A stretch of 64,000 bases of DNA from an uncultured bacterium (lineage in GTDB: Bacteria > Actinomycetota > Coriobacteriia > Coriobacteriales > Eggerthellaceae): positions 1-64,000 of the forward strand of contig CAJMPP010000007.1 in NCBI GenBank assembly GCA_905215325.1. Reading direction: 5' to 3'. The notes below the pieces were generated by a model. The model had not been told where the DNA came from and searched no databases. It was given only the letters and a program-made list of their open reading frames with translations. This document shows, piece after piece, positions 34,552 to 43,540 of this stretch. Both the position numbers and the translations under genes were made by a program. Every line of letters begins with the position of its first letter. The first letter of the stretch is position 1.

Positions 34552-35970
34552 CTATTCGCGCGCCAGTTCGACGAGTTCCGGCAAGAACCCAGTCGCGTTA
34601 CAGGATACCACGCTCACGGGCACGCCCGCCGCCTTCCCCATATCCTCCAACGTTGCGTCATCGAGCGTGACGCCGTCGTCGTTGAAGATGACCTTGGGGA
34701 CCACGTACGTCCAGCCCGGGCGCTCGGCCGCATCGGCGCGGATGGCATCGGCGATGTCGCAGCTGCACAACAGCCCCGTGACGTCGACGTTCCCGCCAAA
34801 GAAGCGGTTCTCCACGAACAGCGGCTCCACCACCCCGGCAAGCGGGCCGCGCGAGAACAGCGGACCGAAGAAATGCGGCGTGGCCATGCCGGCGATGTAG
34901 CGCACGCGCATGCCCGCCTGCTGCAGCGCCTGCGCAGCCTGCGCGTCAAGCCCGGCCGCTTCCGCTGCTTCCCAATCGTCCACGAACGAGCGGATGATGC
35001 CCACGCCGTCCTCGAACATGCCGAAGTCGCCGTAATGCTCGGTGGGCGGGAGGTTCTCCAGCAGCTCGTCGCCGTAGGCGTTACAGTAGAACTCGTCGGC
35101 GGCGAAGGCCCACAGGTGGCCGCGTTCGGCAAGGGCGCGCTGCTGAGCAGGCACGATGTTATCCATGGCGGCACGGGCGGCCACCGGGTCGTTGAAGCTT
35201 TTCGTGAAGCACGTCTGGTGCTTGGTGAAGCCCAGCGGCACGATGCAGATGTCCAGGATTCCCGGGCGCGCATACGCCCAGTCAAGCGTCTCGCGCAGCG
35301 CGTCGCCATCGTTCTCGTCGGGCATGAGCACGATCTGCGCGTGGAACTCGATGCCGGCGGCAAGCAGGCGGTCCATCACGTCGATGCCGTGCTGGGCATG
35401 CCGACCGATGATGCGGCGGCGAACCTCGGGGTTGGACGCGTGCAGGGAAACGCGCAGCGGGCTTATGTGCTGCTCGATGATGCGCGCCTCGTCCTCGGCC
35501 GATAAGTTGGTGAACGTGACGAACGTTCCGGACAGGAAGCTTAGGCGGAAATCGTCGTCGCGCAGGGTCAACGACGGGCGCATGTCGTCGGGCAGCTGGC
35601 GCATGAAGCAGAAGATGCAGGCGTTGCGGCATTGCTTGACGCCATCGAACACCACGCCGGAGAACTCGAAACCCCACTCCTCGCCCTCGTAGCGCTCAAG
35701 CTCCACCTCGCCGGAATCGCCGTCGGTGTCTGTGTAGCCGAGGGTGATCACGTCGTCGGCGGTAAGCCAACGCCAGTCGATCATGTCGCGCACGGGCTGG
35801 CCGTCCACGCTGGTGATGATGCAGCCCGGCGTGAAACCCGCGTCGTCGGCAGGGCTTTCGGGCAGCACGGATTCGATGACGGCCTTCGGGGGCTCGGGAG
35901 CGCGGCGCTTGCGGCCGCCCGTGGACCGCGCAGCCTGATTCGCCACATCCTGAGGAGGATAAATGCCCAC
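34552..35970 (-). CDS. DUF512 family radical-SAM-like protein with PDZ domain
   Basis: A 472-residue protein of the DUF512 family, usually encoded beside der. An N-terminal PDZ-like segment (about 27-85, AVIESVLPESPADDAGF) precedes a CRNACIFCF cysteine motif (about 114-122) of radical SAM type and a long domain ending NATGFLPELVEL. A later cysteine motif GLLCSCDIA is also present. Function is not settled; an iron-sulfur enzyme is expected. Start is GTG at 35968-35970 with AAAGGCGG upstream. A seven-base inverted repeat (36020-36026 with 36038-36044) lies in its leader. Confidence 0.9.
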   Translation of the reverse strand: MGIYPPQDVANQAARSTGGRKRRAPEPPKAVIESVLPESPADDAGFTPGCIITSVDGQPVRDMIDWRWLTADDVITLGYTDTDGDSGEVELERYEGEEWGFEFSGVVFDGVKQCRNACIFCFMRQLPDDMRPSLTLRDDDFRLSFLSGTFVTFTNLSAEDEARIIEQHISPLRVSLHASNPEVRRRIIGRHAQHGIDVMDRLLAAGIEFHAQIVLMPDENDGDALRETLDWAYARPGILDICIVPLGFTKHQTCFTKSFNDPVAARAAMDNIVPAQQRALAERGHLWAFAADEFYCNAYGDELLENLPPTEHYGDFGMFEDGVGIIRSFVDDWEAAEAAGLDAQAAQALQQAGMRVRYIAGMATPHFFGPLFSRGPLAGVVEPLFVENRFFGGNVDVTGLLCSCDIADAIRADAAERPGWTYVVPKVIFNDDGVTLDDATLEDMGKAAGVPVSVVSCNATGFLPELVELARE

Positions 35971-36227
35971 GTCAACACCGCCTTTCCGCTTCCGTTCGCC
36001 CGTATGCCGTCGTTTTTTCGCAGCATATCATGGTAGCATGCTGCGCCCGCCAAGGCGCACGGCGAGAACGCGACGCGGAAAATCAGCGCAACTGGGCATA
36101 GGGCGGAATCGCATTTGCCCGGCGGGAACGGCGCGAAGAAGCTGTGGCGAAGAGCGGCTCGGCGCCCACTCTGCAGAAGGGACGCGAAGCCAACGGCGCA
36201 AAACCCGGCGATCGCGGCCCTTTTCCC

Positions 36228-36956
36228 CTACGATGCGGAGAACGACCTGAGGGCGTCGCGAACGGTGCGGTATTGGCGCTGGCTGATGGGGACCGCCTCG
36301 TCGCAGTCCATGACCAGCCCATCGGCAGAGGCCTGGACCACATGCCCCATGTTCGCCAGATAGCTTTTGTGGCAGCGCACGAAGCTGCCGGACAGCTGCT
36401 GCTCAAGCTCGGCCAGCGCCGCATACGATTCCAGCACGCGAGTATCCGACAGCCTGACCAGCACTTTTCGCCCGAGGCTTTTCACGTACACCACGTCGGC
36501 GGGGTCCACGATGTGCACGGTCCCGGCGCTGCGCAGCGCAAGCGGGCTTGCCGCGCGATGGCCGAGCAGGCCGAACACCTTGTCCAGGGCGTTGCGCGCC
36601 TCGCTGGGCGAATACGGCGCCAGCAGCAGATACTGGTGGTCGGTGCCGTAGACCGCCGAGGTGTAGGCGGCGCGCGTGGTGCAGTACACGGTCAGCGGAA
36701 GCATGCCGCGGTCCTGCAGCTCGCGCACCAGCGCGATGCCGGCGCGCTCATCGGACACGCGTGCCGGGAGGGCGCCGGGGGCATCCACGGGAGCGAACAG
36801 CGCATCGATGCGCGGACCTTGGGAGATACGCTCGCTCACCTGGGAAAACGCACAGCTCTCCAGTTGGATGGCGCCGGCACAGGGATGCTGCTCGATGAGC
36901 ACGCGCAGCGCCTCGGGCTCGGGCACGGCATCTTCGACGAGCAATATCCTGCACAT
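36228..36956 (-). CDS. LytTR-type response regulator with a degenerate receiver (orphan)
   Basis: A 242-residue regulator. The N-terminal 125 residues resemble a receiver (CRILLVEDAVPEPEALRVL), but the phospho-acceptor area (DALFAPVDAPG) and the usual lysine (YLLLAPYS instead of a KP pair) are not conserved. The C-terminal LytTR domain (about 140-240) is good: VHIVDPADVVYVKSLGRKV, VRCHKSYLANM. No histidine kinase gene is near. LytTR proteins bind direct-repeat sites and often control surface proteins. A 28-base palindrome lies about 90 bases upstream. Confidence 0.85.
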   Translation of the reverse strand: MCRILLVEDAVPEPEALRVLIEQHPCAGAIQLESCAFSQVSERISQGPRIDALFAPVDAPGALPARVSDERAGIALVRELQDRGMLPLTVYCTTRAAYTSAVYGTDHQYLLLAPYSPSEARNALDKVFGLLGHRAASPLALRSAGTVHIVDPADVVYVKSLGRKVLVRLSDTRVLESYAALAELEQQLSGSFVRCHKSYLANMGHVVQASADGLVMDCDEAVPISQRQYRTVRDALRSFSAS

Positions 36957-37043
36957 GGTGGCAACCTCCGCATCGCGTTCGCGCGCCGATGCTTTTGCGG
37001 CGCCGAACGGCTTCGTTCATGCTTCAAGGCTAACCCGGTTTTC

Positions 37044-37071
37044 GCCCGATTTGTTGTGCAACAAATCGGGC
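37044..37071. promoter_or_regulatory. 28-base perfect palindrome upstream of the LytTR gene
   Basis: GCCCGATTTGTTG (37044-37056) and CAACAAATCGGGC (37059-37071) are perfect arms around two bases. Located between the ispH stop and the LytTR start; it could be an operator or a terminator for ispH (weak T tract). Confidence 0.5.
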
Positions 37072-37095
37072 CGTTTCTTCACCGTCCATACACAA

Positions 37096-37143
37096 AACCG
37101 TCCCCGCCCTCACATGCCGGAGCACGTGCAGACGGGGACGGTT
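37096..37143 (-). terminator. GGGGACG-type hairpin after ispH
   Basis: AACCGTCCCCG (37096-37106) and CGGGGACGGTT (37133-37143) form an 11-base stem; the loop holds GCACGTGC. It sits about 85 bases beyond the ispH stop and belongs to the recurring GGGGACG palindromes. Confidence 0.5.
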
Positions 37144-37228
37144 CACATGGGGATATATAGGGAAGGCGACGCCACGGTAGCGGATGGTGAAAGGCCGGCC
37201 GTCAGCCCACCCGCACGCCGATGGATCG

Positions 37229-38065
37229 CTACATGCGCTCCAAGCGCTGCACCACCTCGTCGATCTGATCGTCGGGGGTGCTGGCTCCTGCCGTGACGCC
37301 CACGGAGGAGCAGCCCGAGAACCACGCCGGATCAAGCTCGGCGACAGACTCGATGTGGTGCGTGCGCGGGCATTCCGCAGCGCAGATCTCGGCCAGATGC
37401 GTGGTGTTGGCCGAATTGCGCCCGCCGATGACCACGATGGCGTCCACCTGGCTGGCAAGCTCCGCGGCGGCCTGCTGGCGCTGACGCGTGGCCGTGCACA
37501 CCGTGTCCTTGACCTGAGCGGCGACGCCCTGGGCGCGGATGCCCTCGAGCACGTCGTCGAGCGCATCGCGGGTTTGCGTGGTCTGCACGACCACGCCCAC
37601 GTGCTCGGGCAGGTCATTTGGCAGGTCGGCGGCCGTTTCCGCCACGTGCACCTGCGCACCGGCCTCATGGGCGTAGGCCACCAAGCCCTCCACCTCGGGA
37701 TGGCCTTCCTCGCCCACCACCACCACGTAGCCGCACTCCTCGGCAAGCGTGGCCGCAGCCTTTTGCGCACGGGCGACATGCGGGCACGTGGCATCGATCA
37801 CAGGAAGCCCGCGTGCCTCCACCGAGCGACGCACCGCCGGGGTGACGCCGTGGCTGCGGATGATGATGGCCCCGTGCGTTGCCTGCTCGGGCTCCTTGAC
37901 CGCCAGCACGCCGCGCGCCTCAAGGTTGGCCACCACCTGGGGATTGTGGATGAGCGGACCCAACGTGAACGCGCTGCCATCACCCTCGCTGGCCTTCAGG
38001 GCCAAGTCAAGGGCTCGCTGCACGCCGTAGCATGCGCCTGCGTTCTTGCTGCGGATGACTTCCAT
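37229..38065 (-). CDS. ispH: 4-hydroxy-3-methylbut-2-enyl diphosphate reductase
   Basis: A 278-residue 4Fe-4S enzyme, last step of the MEP isoprenoid route, giving IPP and DMAPP. The three cluster cysteines are C12 (AGACYGV), C94 (ATCPHV) and C190 (KDTVCTATRQRQ), with HNPQVV, RSHG and GGRNSANT also present. A start 15 bases upstream is possible, but AAAGGA six bases ahead favours the ATG at 38065. Preceded by 215 bases of repeat-like DNA and followed by hairpins. Confidence 0.96.
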   Translation of the reverse strand: MEVIRSKNAGACYGVQRALDLALKASEGDGSAFTLGPLIHNPQVVANLEARGVLAVKEPEQATHGAIIIRSHGVTPAVRRSVEARGLPVIDATCPHVARAQKAAATLAEECGYVVVVGEEGHPEVEGLVAYAHEAGAQVHVAETAADLPNDLPEHVGVVVQTTQTRDALDDVLEGIRAQGVAAQVKDTVCTATRQRQQAAAELASQVDAIVVIGGRNSANTTHLAEICAAECPRTHHIESVAELDPAWFSGCSSVGVTAGASTPDDQIDEVVQRLERM

Positions 38066-38083
38066 GTCCGATCCTTTCATATG

Positions 38084-38220
38084 GTTTGCGGCTTGCGGAT
38101 AGCTGCCTGCGGGATAACGGTTTGCGGCTTACGACCGAGATGTGCGGGTACGCACCTTGCGGTTTGCGGGTTTGCGACTTGAGACCGCGGTCCGCCGATC
38201 AGCGGCTTTGCAGCTTGCGA
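38084..38220. repeat. Short TTTGCGGCTTG-type repeats between plsC and ispH
   Basis: Four degenerate copies of GGTTTGCGGCTTGCG occur at 38084, 38119, 38161 and 38205. Spacing is irregular (about 35-45 bases). No gene is seen in the stretch. Confidence 0.4.
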
Positions 38221-38244
38221 ATCGCGCCGCGCACGATAGCGCAA

Positions 38245-38264
38245 GGGGCCGCTCTCGCGGCCCC
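38245..38264 (-). terminator. Hairpin after plsC
   Basis: GGGGCCGC (38245-38252) and GCGGCCCC (38257-38264) with loop TCTC, 17 bases beyond the plsC stop on the minus strand; no clear T run. Confidence 0.5.
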
Positions 38265-38280
38265 TGACCCCCCAAACCTG

Positions 38281-39135
38281 CTATTGCTCGGCCTTCGCTG
38301 CCTTCTTCGTGGGGCGCGTCAGCTCGATGGCCTCGGCGGGGGTGTGCTCGGGAATGGGATGGGCGGCGAACACCTCCGTGAAGTCGCGGCCATCGGGGAA
38401 CAGCGCGACCATATCCACCTGCTCGCGCGGCACGCGCTGGTGCAGCGCGAACACCTCGCGCATGGCGTACCACGAGCACCCGTCCAGGCGATCTTCCTTC
38501 GGCAGGAAGTCGAAATCGCTTACCACCAGGGGCTTTCCGTATTCTACCGTGATCTTGGGGAAATGAATGCGCTCACCTTGGCGCTTGACGTTCTCCGCCT
38601 CGCGCACGCACATGGGCAGGATGGGAGCCTTGCCCATCTTCGCGATGAATGCCGCACCGGAATGGATCTGGGGCGTTTTGCTGCCCTTGCCGCGGCGCGT
38701 GCCCTCCGGCAGGATGCCCACCAGCTGGTTTCCCTTCAGCATGTGCGCCGCACGCTTGATGGCGGTGCGGTCGGCCGAATCGCGCTTGACGGGGAACGCG
38801 CCCACGCGCGAGAGGATCTGCCCCGCCAAGCCGTGGGCGTTGCCGAACAGCGAGTCGCGGCCCATCAGGCGCACGAACTGGCTCGGACGCGCGGCAACAT
38901 ACATGAGCACCACGTCCAAAAACGACGTGTGGTTGGAAACCACCACCACACCGCAGCGGTCCCTGAACGCGCGAAGGTTCTCGCGCCCGTCCACGCGATA
39001 ACGGAACAGCAGCTTGAAGACGAAGCCGATCAGCACATACGCGAAGTTCGCGAACCAATGCGGGATCTGCTTCTCGTCGGTGGTGCCTCCGAGCGCGCGG
39101 TCCCACATGTCCTCGTATCTCAGAAACAGGCTCAT
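38281..39135 (-). CDS. plsC: 1-acyl-sn-glycerol-3-phosphate acyltransferase family protein
   Basis: A 284-residue PlsC-type acyltransferase making phosphatidate. The catalytic NHTSFLD (about 67-73) and the substrate motif PEGTRRGKG (about 144) are present, with a hydrophobic N-terminal anchor (WFANFAYVLIGFVFKLLF). The C-terminal 60 residues are extra and Lys/Ala-rich at the end. Its ATG overlaps the cmk stop by four bases. The tyrA-aroA-cmk-plsC order makes it the last gene of the unit. Confidence 0.92.
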   Translation of the reverse strand: MSLFLRYEDMWDRALGGTTDEKQIPHWFANFAYVLIGFVFKLLFRYRVDGRENLRAFRDRCGVVVVSNHTSFLDVVLMYVAARPSQFVRLMGRDSLFGNAHGLAGQILSRVGAFPVKRDSADRTAIKRAAHMLKGNQLVGILPEGTRRGKGSKTPQIHSGAAFIAKMGKAPILPMCVREAENVKRQGERIHFPKITVEYGKPLVVSDFDFLPKEDRLDGCSWYAMREVFALHQRVPREQVDMVALFPDGRDFTEVFAAHPIPEHTPAEAIELTRPTKKAAKAEQ

Positions 39136-39812
39136 ACGTGCACGCCCTTCTCCTGGGCCAGCCCGCAGATGCGCTCGATGATCTGCTCGATAGTGCGGCC
39201 GGTGGAATCCATCTGCACGGCATCGGGCGCCGGCTTGAGCGGGCTGGTGTCGCGCGAGGAGTCGATGGCGTCGCGGCGCTCGATGTCGGCGAGCACCTCG
39301 GCGTAATCGGTGCTTCCCACGCCACGGCGCTCGTTTTGCGCCACGCGGCGATGGGCGCGCTCGGCGGCGCTAGCGGTCAGAAACACCTTCAGCTCGGCCT
39401 CGGGGAACACCGCCGTGCCGATGTCGCGGCCCTCCACCACGTAGTTGCCCGCGCGGCCGATGCGCTGCTGCTGGGCCACAAGCGCCTGGCGAACGGCGGG
39501 GGCAGCGGCCACGGCGCTGACGGAACGGTCGATCTCCGCCGTGCGGATGGCGTCGGTCACGTCCACGCCGGCGATGGAGACGCGGCGCGGCAGCGGGTCG
39601 CCCGGCTCATGGGAAAACCCGATCTCGTGCATGTCGGCGATGCGGCCGAGCGCTTCGCCGTCTTCCAGCGAGACGCCGTCTTGCAGCGCCTGCCAGGCGA
39701 TGGAACGGTACATGGCGCCCGTGTCCAGGCACGAGAAGCCCAGACGGCGCGCGACCGCCTTCGAAACGGTCGATTTGCCGGCCCCGCTCGGGCCGTCGAT
39801 TGCGATGATCAT
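39132..39812 (-). CDS. cmk: Cytidylate kinase
   Basis: A 226-residue kinase phosphorylating CMP and dCMP. P-loop GPSGAGKS (7-14), then LDTGAMYR, VEGRDIGTAVFP and FLTASAAERAHRR, all cmk motifs. An in-frame extension of 70 arginine-rich residues upstream overlaps aroA and is rejected. The ATG overlaps the aroA stop by four bases (ATGA), and the cmk stop overlaps plsC likewise, so the unit is translationally coupled. Confidence 0.96.
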   Translation of the reverse strand: MIIAIDGPSGAGKSTVSKAVARRLGFSCLDTGAMYRSIAWQALQDGVSLEDGEALGRIADMHEIGFSHEPGDPLPRRVSIAGVDVTDAIRTAEIDRSVSAVAAAPAVRQALVAQQQRIGRAGNYVVEGRDIGTAVFPEAELKVFLTASAAERAHRRVAQNERRGVGSTDYAEVLADIERRDAIDSSRDTSPLKPAPDAVQMDSTGRTIEQIIERICGLAQEKGVHV

Positions 39813-41128
39813 CGTGCAAGCCTTTCGATATCGTCCAAGAAGCCGGGATAGCTGACGCACACGGCCTCGAAATCCTTGATGCTCACAGGGGCCTTGCCGG
39901 TCAGGCCGACAAGCGACCAGGTCATAGCAAGGCGATGGTCGCCGAGCGAGTCGAACTCGAGCCCCTCGGGGACCTGCAAGCCGGGCTGGCCCTCGATGTA
40001 AAGGTCGTCGCCTTCGCACCATGCGTCCACGCCCAGCTTGGCCAGACCGTCCATTATAGCGGCAAGTCGGTCGGTTTCCTTCACACGAAGCTCCCCCGCC
40101 TGACGGAACACGGTAATGCCATGAGCATGGGCCGCCACCAGCGCCAGCACGGGGATCTCGTCGATGATGCCTGCGATCTTATCGGCCGGCACCTCGCAAC
40201 CGCGCAGGTCGGGCGTATAGCAGGCCTCGATGATGCCGTAAGGTTCCTTGCCCGCCGCCCCCGTGTGCGCGACGCTGACCTGGGCGCCCATGCGTTCGAG
40301 CGTGCGCACGAAGCCGATACGGGCAGTGTTCAGGCTAACGTCCTCGATCTGAATCGAGCTTGCGGGGCGCAAAACCGCCGCACACACAAGGAACGCCGCC
40401 GAAGAAGGGTCGCCCGGCACAAGAACCTCGCCGGCCTGGGGCTGGGCGGGGCCGGTCACGCTGGCCGTGCAGGAGCCGGCCGTGGTTGCCACGCCGTATT
40501 CGGGCAGCATGAGCTCGGTATGGTTGCGGCTCGGCGCCGGCTCGTTGACCGTAGTGGTTCCCGAGGCGTACATGCCGGCAAGCAGCACAGCGGTCTTGAG
40601 CTGGGCCGATGCCATGGGGGCATCATAGACGAGGGGGCGCAGCCCGCCGCCGTGGATGGTGATGGGCAGCGTCTCACGGCCTTCGGGAAGGAAGCGCGCG
40701 CCCATCTTCATGAGCGGCGCGGTGATGCGGCGCATCGGGCGCTTGCACAGCGAGGAATCGCCCGTGAGCGTGACCTGGATATCCCACGGCGCCAGGATGC
40801 CCATGAGCAGGCGCACCGTGGTGCCGGAGTTGCCGCAATCCACGGGCTCGGCGGGCTGGCCGGGACCGGCGGCGCCCCAACCGGTGATGCCGCCGGCAAG
40901 GCTTCCGTCGGCCTGCTTCTCCAGGCTGACCTGGGCACCCAGCGCGCGCACGGCCCCGATGGAGCTGCGCACGTCGGCGGAATCCAGCACGCCCGACACG
41001 CGCGAGGTGCCCTCGGCCATGGCGGAGAACAGCACGGCTCGGTGGCTGATGGACTTATCGCCCGGCACGCGCGTGGAGCCGTGCATGGGGCCTTCCAACG
41101 GTTCGATGACGGTGACGTTATCCGACAT
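39809..41128 (-). CDS. aroA: 3-phosphoshikimate 1-carboxyvinyltransferase (EPSP synthase)
   Basis: A 439-residue shikimate-pathway enzyme joining PEP and shikimate-3-phosphate. PGDKSISHRAVLFSAMAEG near the N-terminus, DCGNSGTTVRLLMG (about 95-108), GDPSSAAF and KETDRLAA are diagnostic. The SAMAEG and related residues resemble class II (glyphosate-tolerant) types, which is a tentative classification. AAGGAG precedes the ATG. It overlaps the end of tyrA by 11 bases. Confidence 0.96.
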   Translation of the reverse strand: MSDNVTVIEPLEGPMHGSTRVPGDKSISHRAVLFSAMAEGTSRVSGVLDSADVRSSIGAVRALGAQVSLEKQADGSLAGGITGWGAAGPGQPAEPVDCGNSGTTVRLLMGILAPWDIQVTLTGDSSLCKRPMRRITAPLMKMGARFLPEGRETLPITIHGGGLRPLVYDAPMASAQLKTAVLLAGMYASGTTTVNEPAPSRNHTELMLPEYGVATTAGSCTASVTGPAQPQAGEVLVPGDPSSAAFLVCAAVLRPASSIQIEDVSLNTARIGFVRTLERMGAQVSVAHTGAAGKEPYGIIEACYTPDLRGCEVPADKIAGIIDEIPVLALVAAHAHGITVFRQAGELRVKETDRLAAIMDGLAKLGVDAWCEGDDLYIEGQPGLQVPEGLEFDSLGDHRLAMTWSLVGLTGKAPVSIKDFEAVCVSYPGFLDDIERLAR

Positions 41129-42290
41129 GGGCGTGCTCCTTAGGCGCTAGCGGACTGAACGAAACGGAGAAACCGGCGTTGATCAGGTGCGCCGACAGCT
41201 TGCCGATGTCGCCTTCGTCGGTGAGCACGAGCGAGAGCACGGCCGAGTCCTCGGTGACGTGATCGATCTCGATGGACTGGATGTTGCACCCCACCTTGCT
41301 GGTGATGGTGGTGACCTCTGCCACCACGCCGGGACGGTCCTCCATGGGGATGCGCACCTCCAGCAGGCGCTCGGTGCACGGCAGCCAAGCAGCCGGCAGC
41401 GTGCGGCGGGCGTCGGCGGCCTCGGCGAGCAGGCTGGTCAACGTTGCGCGATCGCCCGCTTCAAGCGCATCGGCGAACTGCCCGATGATGCCCTGCATCT
41501 CGCGCAAACCACCCAAAAGCGCATCTTTGTTGTCGAAGGCGATGCCGCACCATAGCTCGGGCGAGCCGGCCGCGATGCGCGTGGAGTCCTTGAACCCGCC
41601 CGCTGCCAGGCGCATAAGCGAATCCTGGCCCTTTGCGTGGCGCACCGCAAGCTGCACGAGCGAGCTGGCGGTGAAATGCGGCACGTGGCTGACCACGGCA
41701 ACCGCCGCGTCATGCTGCTCGCGCGGCAGGCTGATCACGCGCGCGCCGATGCCGGTGATCAGCTCATGCAGGCGCGTGAAATGCTCCGCCGGCGTATCGG
41801 CGTCGGGGCACAAGATCCAGTACGCGCCCTTGAACAGGTCGGCGCGAGCGCCCACGATACCGTTCTTCTCGGAGCCGGCCATGGGGTGTCCAGGGACGAA
41901 GTTCTGCGGATACGGAAGCGTGTGCGCGGCCATCTCGATGATGCGGCTTTTCGTGGAGGCGGTATCGGTGATGATGCCGCGATAGCCCCACGCAGCCAAG
42001 TCCTTCAGATAACCTTCCACCACGCTGACGGGCGTGGCCAAAACCACCAGGTCGCAGCCGTCTTCGATGAACGCTCGGAACTCCGCGGCATCGGGGGCGG
42101 CGGTTGCGGTGGCCCAGCCCCTGTTGACGGCCTCGACGCGAGTGGACAGGTCGGTGTCGACAGCCATGACCTGCGCCGATGGGTTTGCCGCGCGCAATGC
42201 GGCGGCGAAGCTGGCGCCGATGAGGCCGAAGCCGATGACGGCTATGCGTTCGAAGCCGCCTGTTTTCGCTTGATCGATTGCTTGTGCCAT
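41118..42290 (-). CDS. tyrA: Prephenate dehydrogenase with ACT domain
   Basis: A 390-residue enzyme of tyrosine synthesis. Rossmann motif GFGLIGAS near residue 20, then DTASTKSRII, PGHPMAGSEKNG, SHVPHF and AAGGFKDSTRIA typical of TyrA. An ACT domain (about 320-385, VRIPMEDRPGVVAEVTTI) should give feedback control by an aromatic amino acid. The start is not sharp: the ATG at 42290 has GGAAGG thirteen bases ahead, and a longer frame to 42341 exists. First gene of tyrA-aroA-cmk-plsC. Confidence 0.93.
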   Translation of the reverse strand: MAQAIDQAKTGGFERIAVIGFGLIGASFAAALRAANPSAQVMAVDTDLSTRVEAVNRGWATATAAPDAAEFRAFIEDGCDLVVLATPVSVVEGYLKDLAAWGYRGIITDTASTKSRIIEMAAHTLPYPQNFVPGHPMAGSEKNGIVGARADLFKGAYWILCPDADTPAEHFTRLHELITGIGARVISLPREQHDAAVAVVSHVPHFTASSLVQLAVRHAKGQDSLMRLAAGGFKDSTRIAAGSPELWCGIAFDNKDALLGGLREMQGIIGQFADALEAGDRATLTSLLAEAADARRTLPAAWLPCTERLLEVRIPMEDRPGVVAEVTTITSKVGCNIQSIEIDHVTEDSAVLSLVLTDEGDIGKLSAHLINAGFSVSFSPLAPKEHAHVG

Positions 42291-42506
42291 AAGGCGATGC
42301 AGACCTTCCGAATCCGATCTAGGATAGGACGTTGCGGGCAAGCCGGCATCGCATCGGCATGCGCGAAACCGCCGCGCAGGTCAAAGAAGTCCCGCGACAA
42401 GGCGAAACGCCGAGTTCGCAAACACCAGCAGTTTACCCGGGTGACCATTATAGCCGTTTCCCGACGGCACGCATCCCGCGCCCCACGCAAGCACGAGGGC
42501 CACACG

Positions 42507-42584
42507 AACAGGGGACGGAGGTGCGTTCACGGTTGCCCTTTCATTTCCCAAAGAGCCCTCGTGAACGCACCTCCGCCACCTGTT
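42507..42584. repeat. Long inverted repeat between tyrA and rluB
   Basis: GGAGGTGCGTTCAC (42517-42530) pairs perfectly with GTGAACGCACCTCC (42561-42574); after a mismatch patch AACAGG (42507) and CCTGTT (42579) pair again. It lies just past the rluB stop on the minus strand and may end that operon. The remaining 42291-42616 DNA holds no supported gene. Confidence 0.5.
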
Positions 42585-42616
42585 CACACGCACGTCGCCT
42601 GCTCACGCGCCGTCCC

Positions 42617-43498
42617 CTACTTAATGGACGCGTGCAGCGCCGCTACCTCTTCAGGCGTGAGTTCGCGCCATTGGCCGCGGGGCAGGTCGCCTAGCTCGAT
42701 GGGGCCGAAGCTGTCGCGGTGCAGGGCCAAAACACCGTGCTTGATGGCCGACAGCATGCGCTTGACCTGGCGTTTCCTTCCTTCGCGCAACACCACGCGC
42801 ACCACGGCGCGCTGCTGGGAGCGCTTGCGCAGGATGGCGGCGCGTTGCGGGCTGGGCACGCTGCCGTTGGGCTCGTGGTCGGGCACGGCGGGCGGCACCT
42901 CCAGCATGGACAGCGCGCGCTTCGCTTCCGCGCCTTCCACCAGCGCGGCCTTCGCAGGCGCGGTCATGCCATCGTCCAGCTGGATGCCCTGCTCAAGCTG
43001 GCCCAGCTGCTCGGGCGTGGGCTTGCCGTTGACCAGCGCCAAATAGCGCTTCTCCACGTGATGACGCGGGTGCAAAAGGCCGTTGCCCAGCTCGCCGTCG
43101 GTGCTGAACAGCAAAAGCCCCGTGGTGTCGAAGTCCAAACGTCCGATGGGGAACAGCCCCGGGAAGCGGTCGGTGGGCACGAGCTCGGCCACCGTGGGAC
43201 GGCCCTGCGGGTCGGACATGGTGGTCACGTAGCCGGCGGGTTTGTGCAGCATGATGGTGACGGGGCCGCCCTCCAAGCGCACGGGCACGCCGTCAACGGC
43301 CACCTGGTCCACAAGCGGGTCCACCTTGCTGCCCAGCTCGGTGATCACCTGGCCGTTCACCGTCACGCGCCCGGCCGTCATGAGGTTCTCCGACCCGCGG
43401 CGGCTTGCCGCGCCGGCGCGCGCCAGGAACTTCTGCAGGCGCATGGGCACAAGGCGCTCCTCGGGCTGCGTTTGGTTGGGTTTGAGTTGCCTGGTCAT
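42617..43498 (-). CDS. rluB: Pseudouridine synthase (RluB/RsuA family)
   Basis: A 293-residue rRNA pseudouridine synthase. An S4 RNA-binding domain (about 18-75, RLQKFLARAGAASRR) precedes the catalytic domain with GRLDFDTTGLLLFS, whose first aspartate is the catalytic one, and EGRKRQVKRM near the end. GGGAGA precedes the ATG at 43498; a second ATG 18 codons in is possible. It follows scpB by 42 bases, an arrangement widely conserved in Gram-positive bacteria. Confidence 0.94.
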   Translation of the reverse strand: MTRQLKPNQTQPEERLVPMRLQKFLARAGAASRRGSENLMTAGRVTVNGQVITELGSKVDPLVDQVAVDGVPVRLEGGPVTIMLHKPAGYVTTMSDPQGRPTVAELVPTDRFPGLFPIGRLDFDTTGLLLFSTDGELGNGLLHPRHHVEKRYLALVNGKPTPEQLGQLEQGIQLDDGMTAPAKAALVEGAEAKRALSMLEVPPAVPDHEPNGSVPSPQRAAILRKRSQQRAVVRVVLREGRKRQVKRMLSAIKHGVLALHRDSFGPIELGDLPRGQWRELTPEEVAALHASIK

Positions 43499-43540
43499 GA
43501 TTCTCCCATCACAGGTCGGTCGAGGTTTGCCGGGGGCCGG

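Noticed and set aside
33340..35505. A 721-codon open frame antisense to der and the DUF512 gene
   Set aside because: It is the mirror of two well-supported genes, with His/Asp/Val-rich shadow composition typical of high-GC antisense frames and no ribosome site or family signature.
35963..36250. Plus-strand frame with GAGGAGG just before its ATG
   Set aside because: The ribosome-like text is the complement of the start of the DUF512 gene (Pro-Pro-Gln codons); the product is Arg/Ser/Thr-rich and has no family.
39813..40022. N-terminal extension of cytidylate kinase by 70 residues
   Set aside because: It overlaps aroA out of frame, is Arg-rich, and the ATGA overlap with a proper P-loop start is far better.
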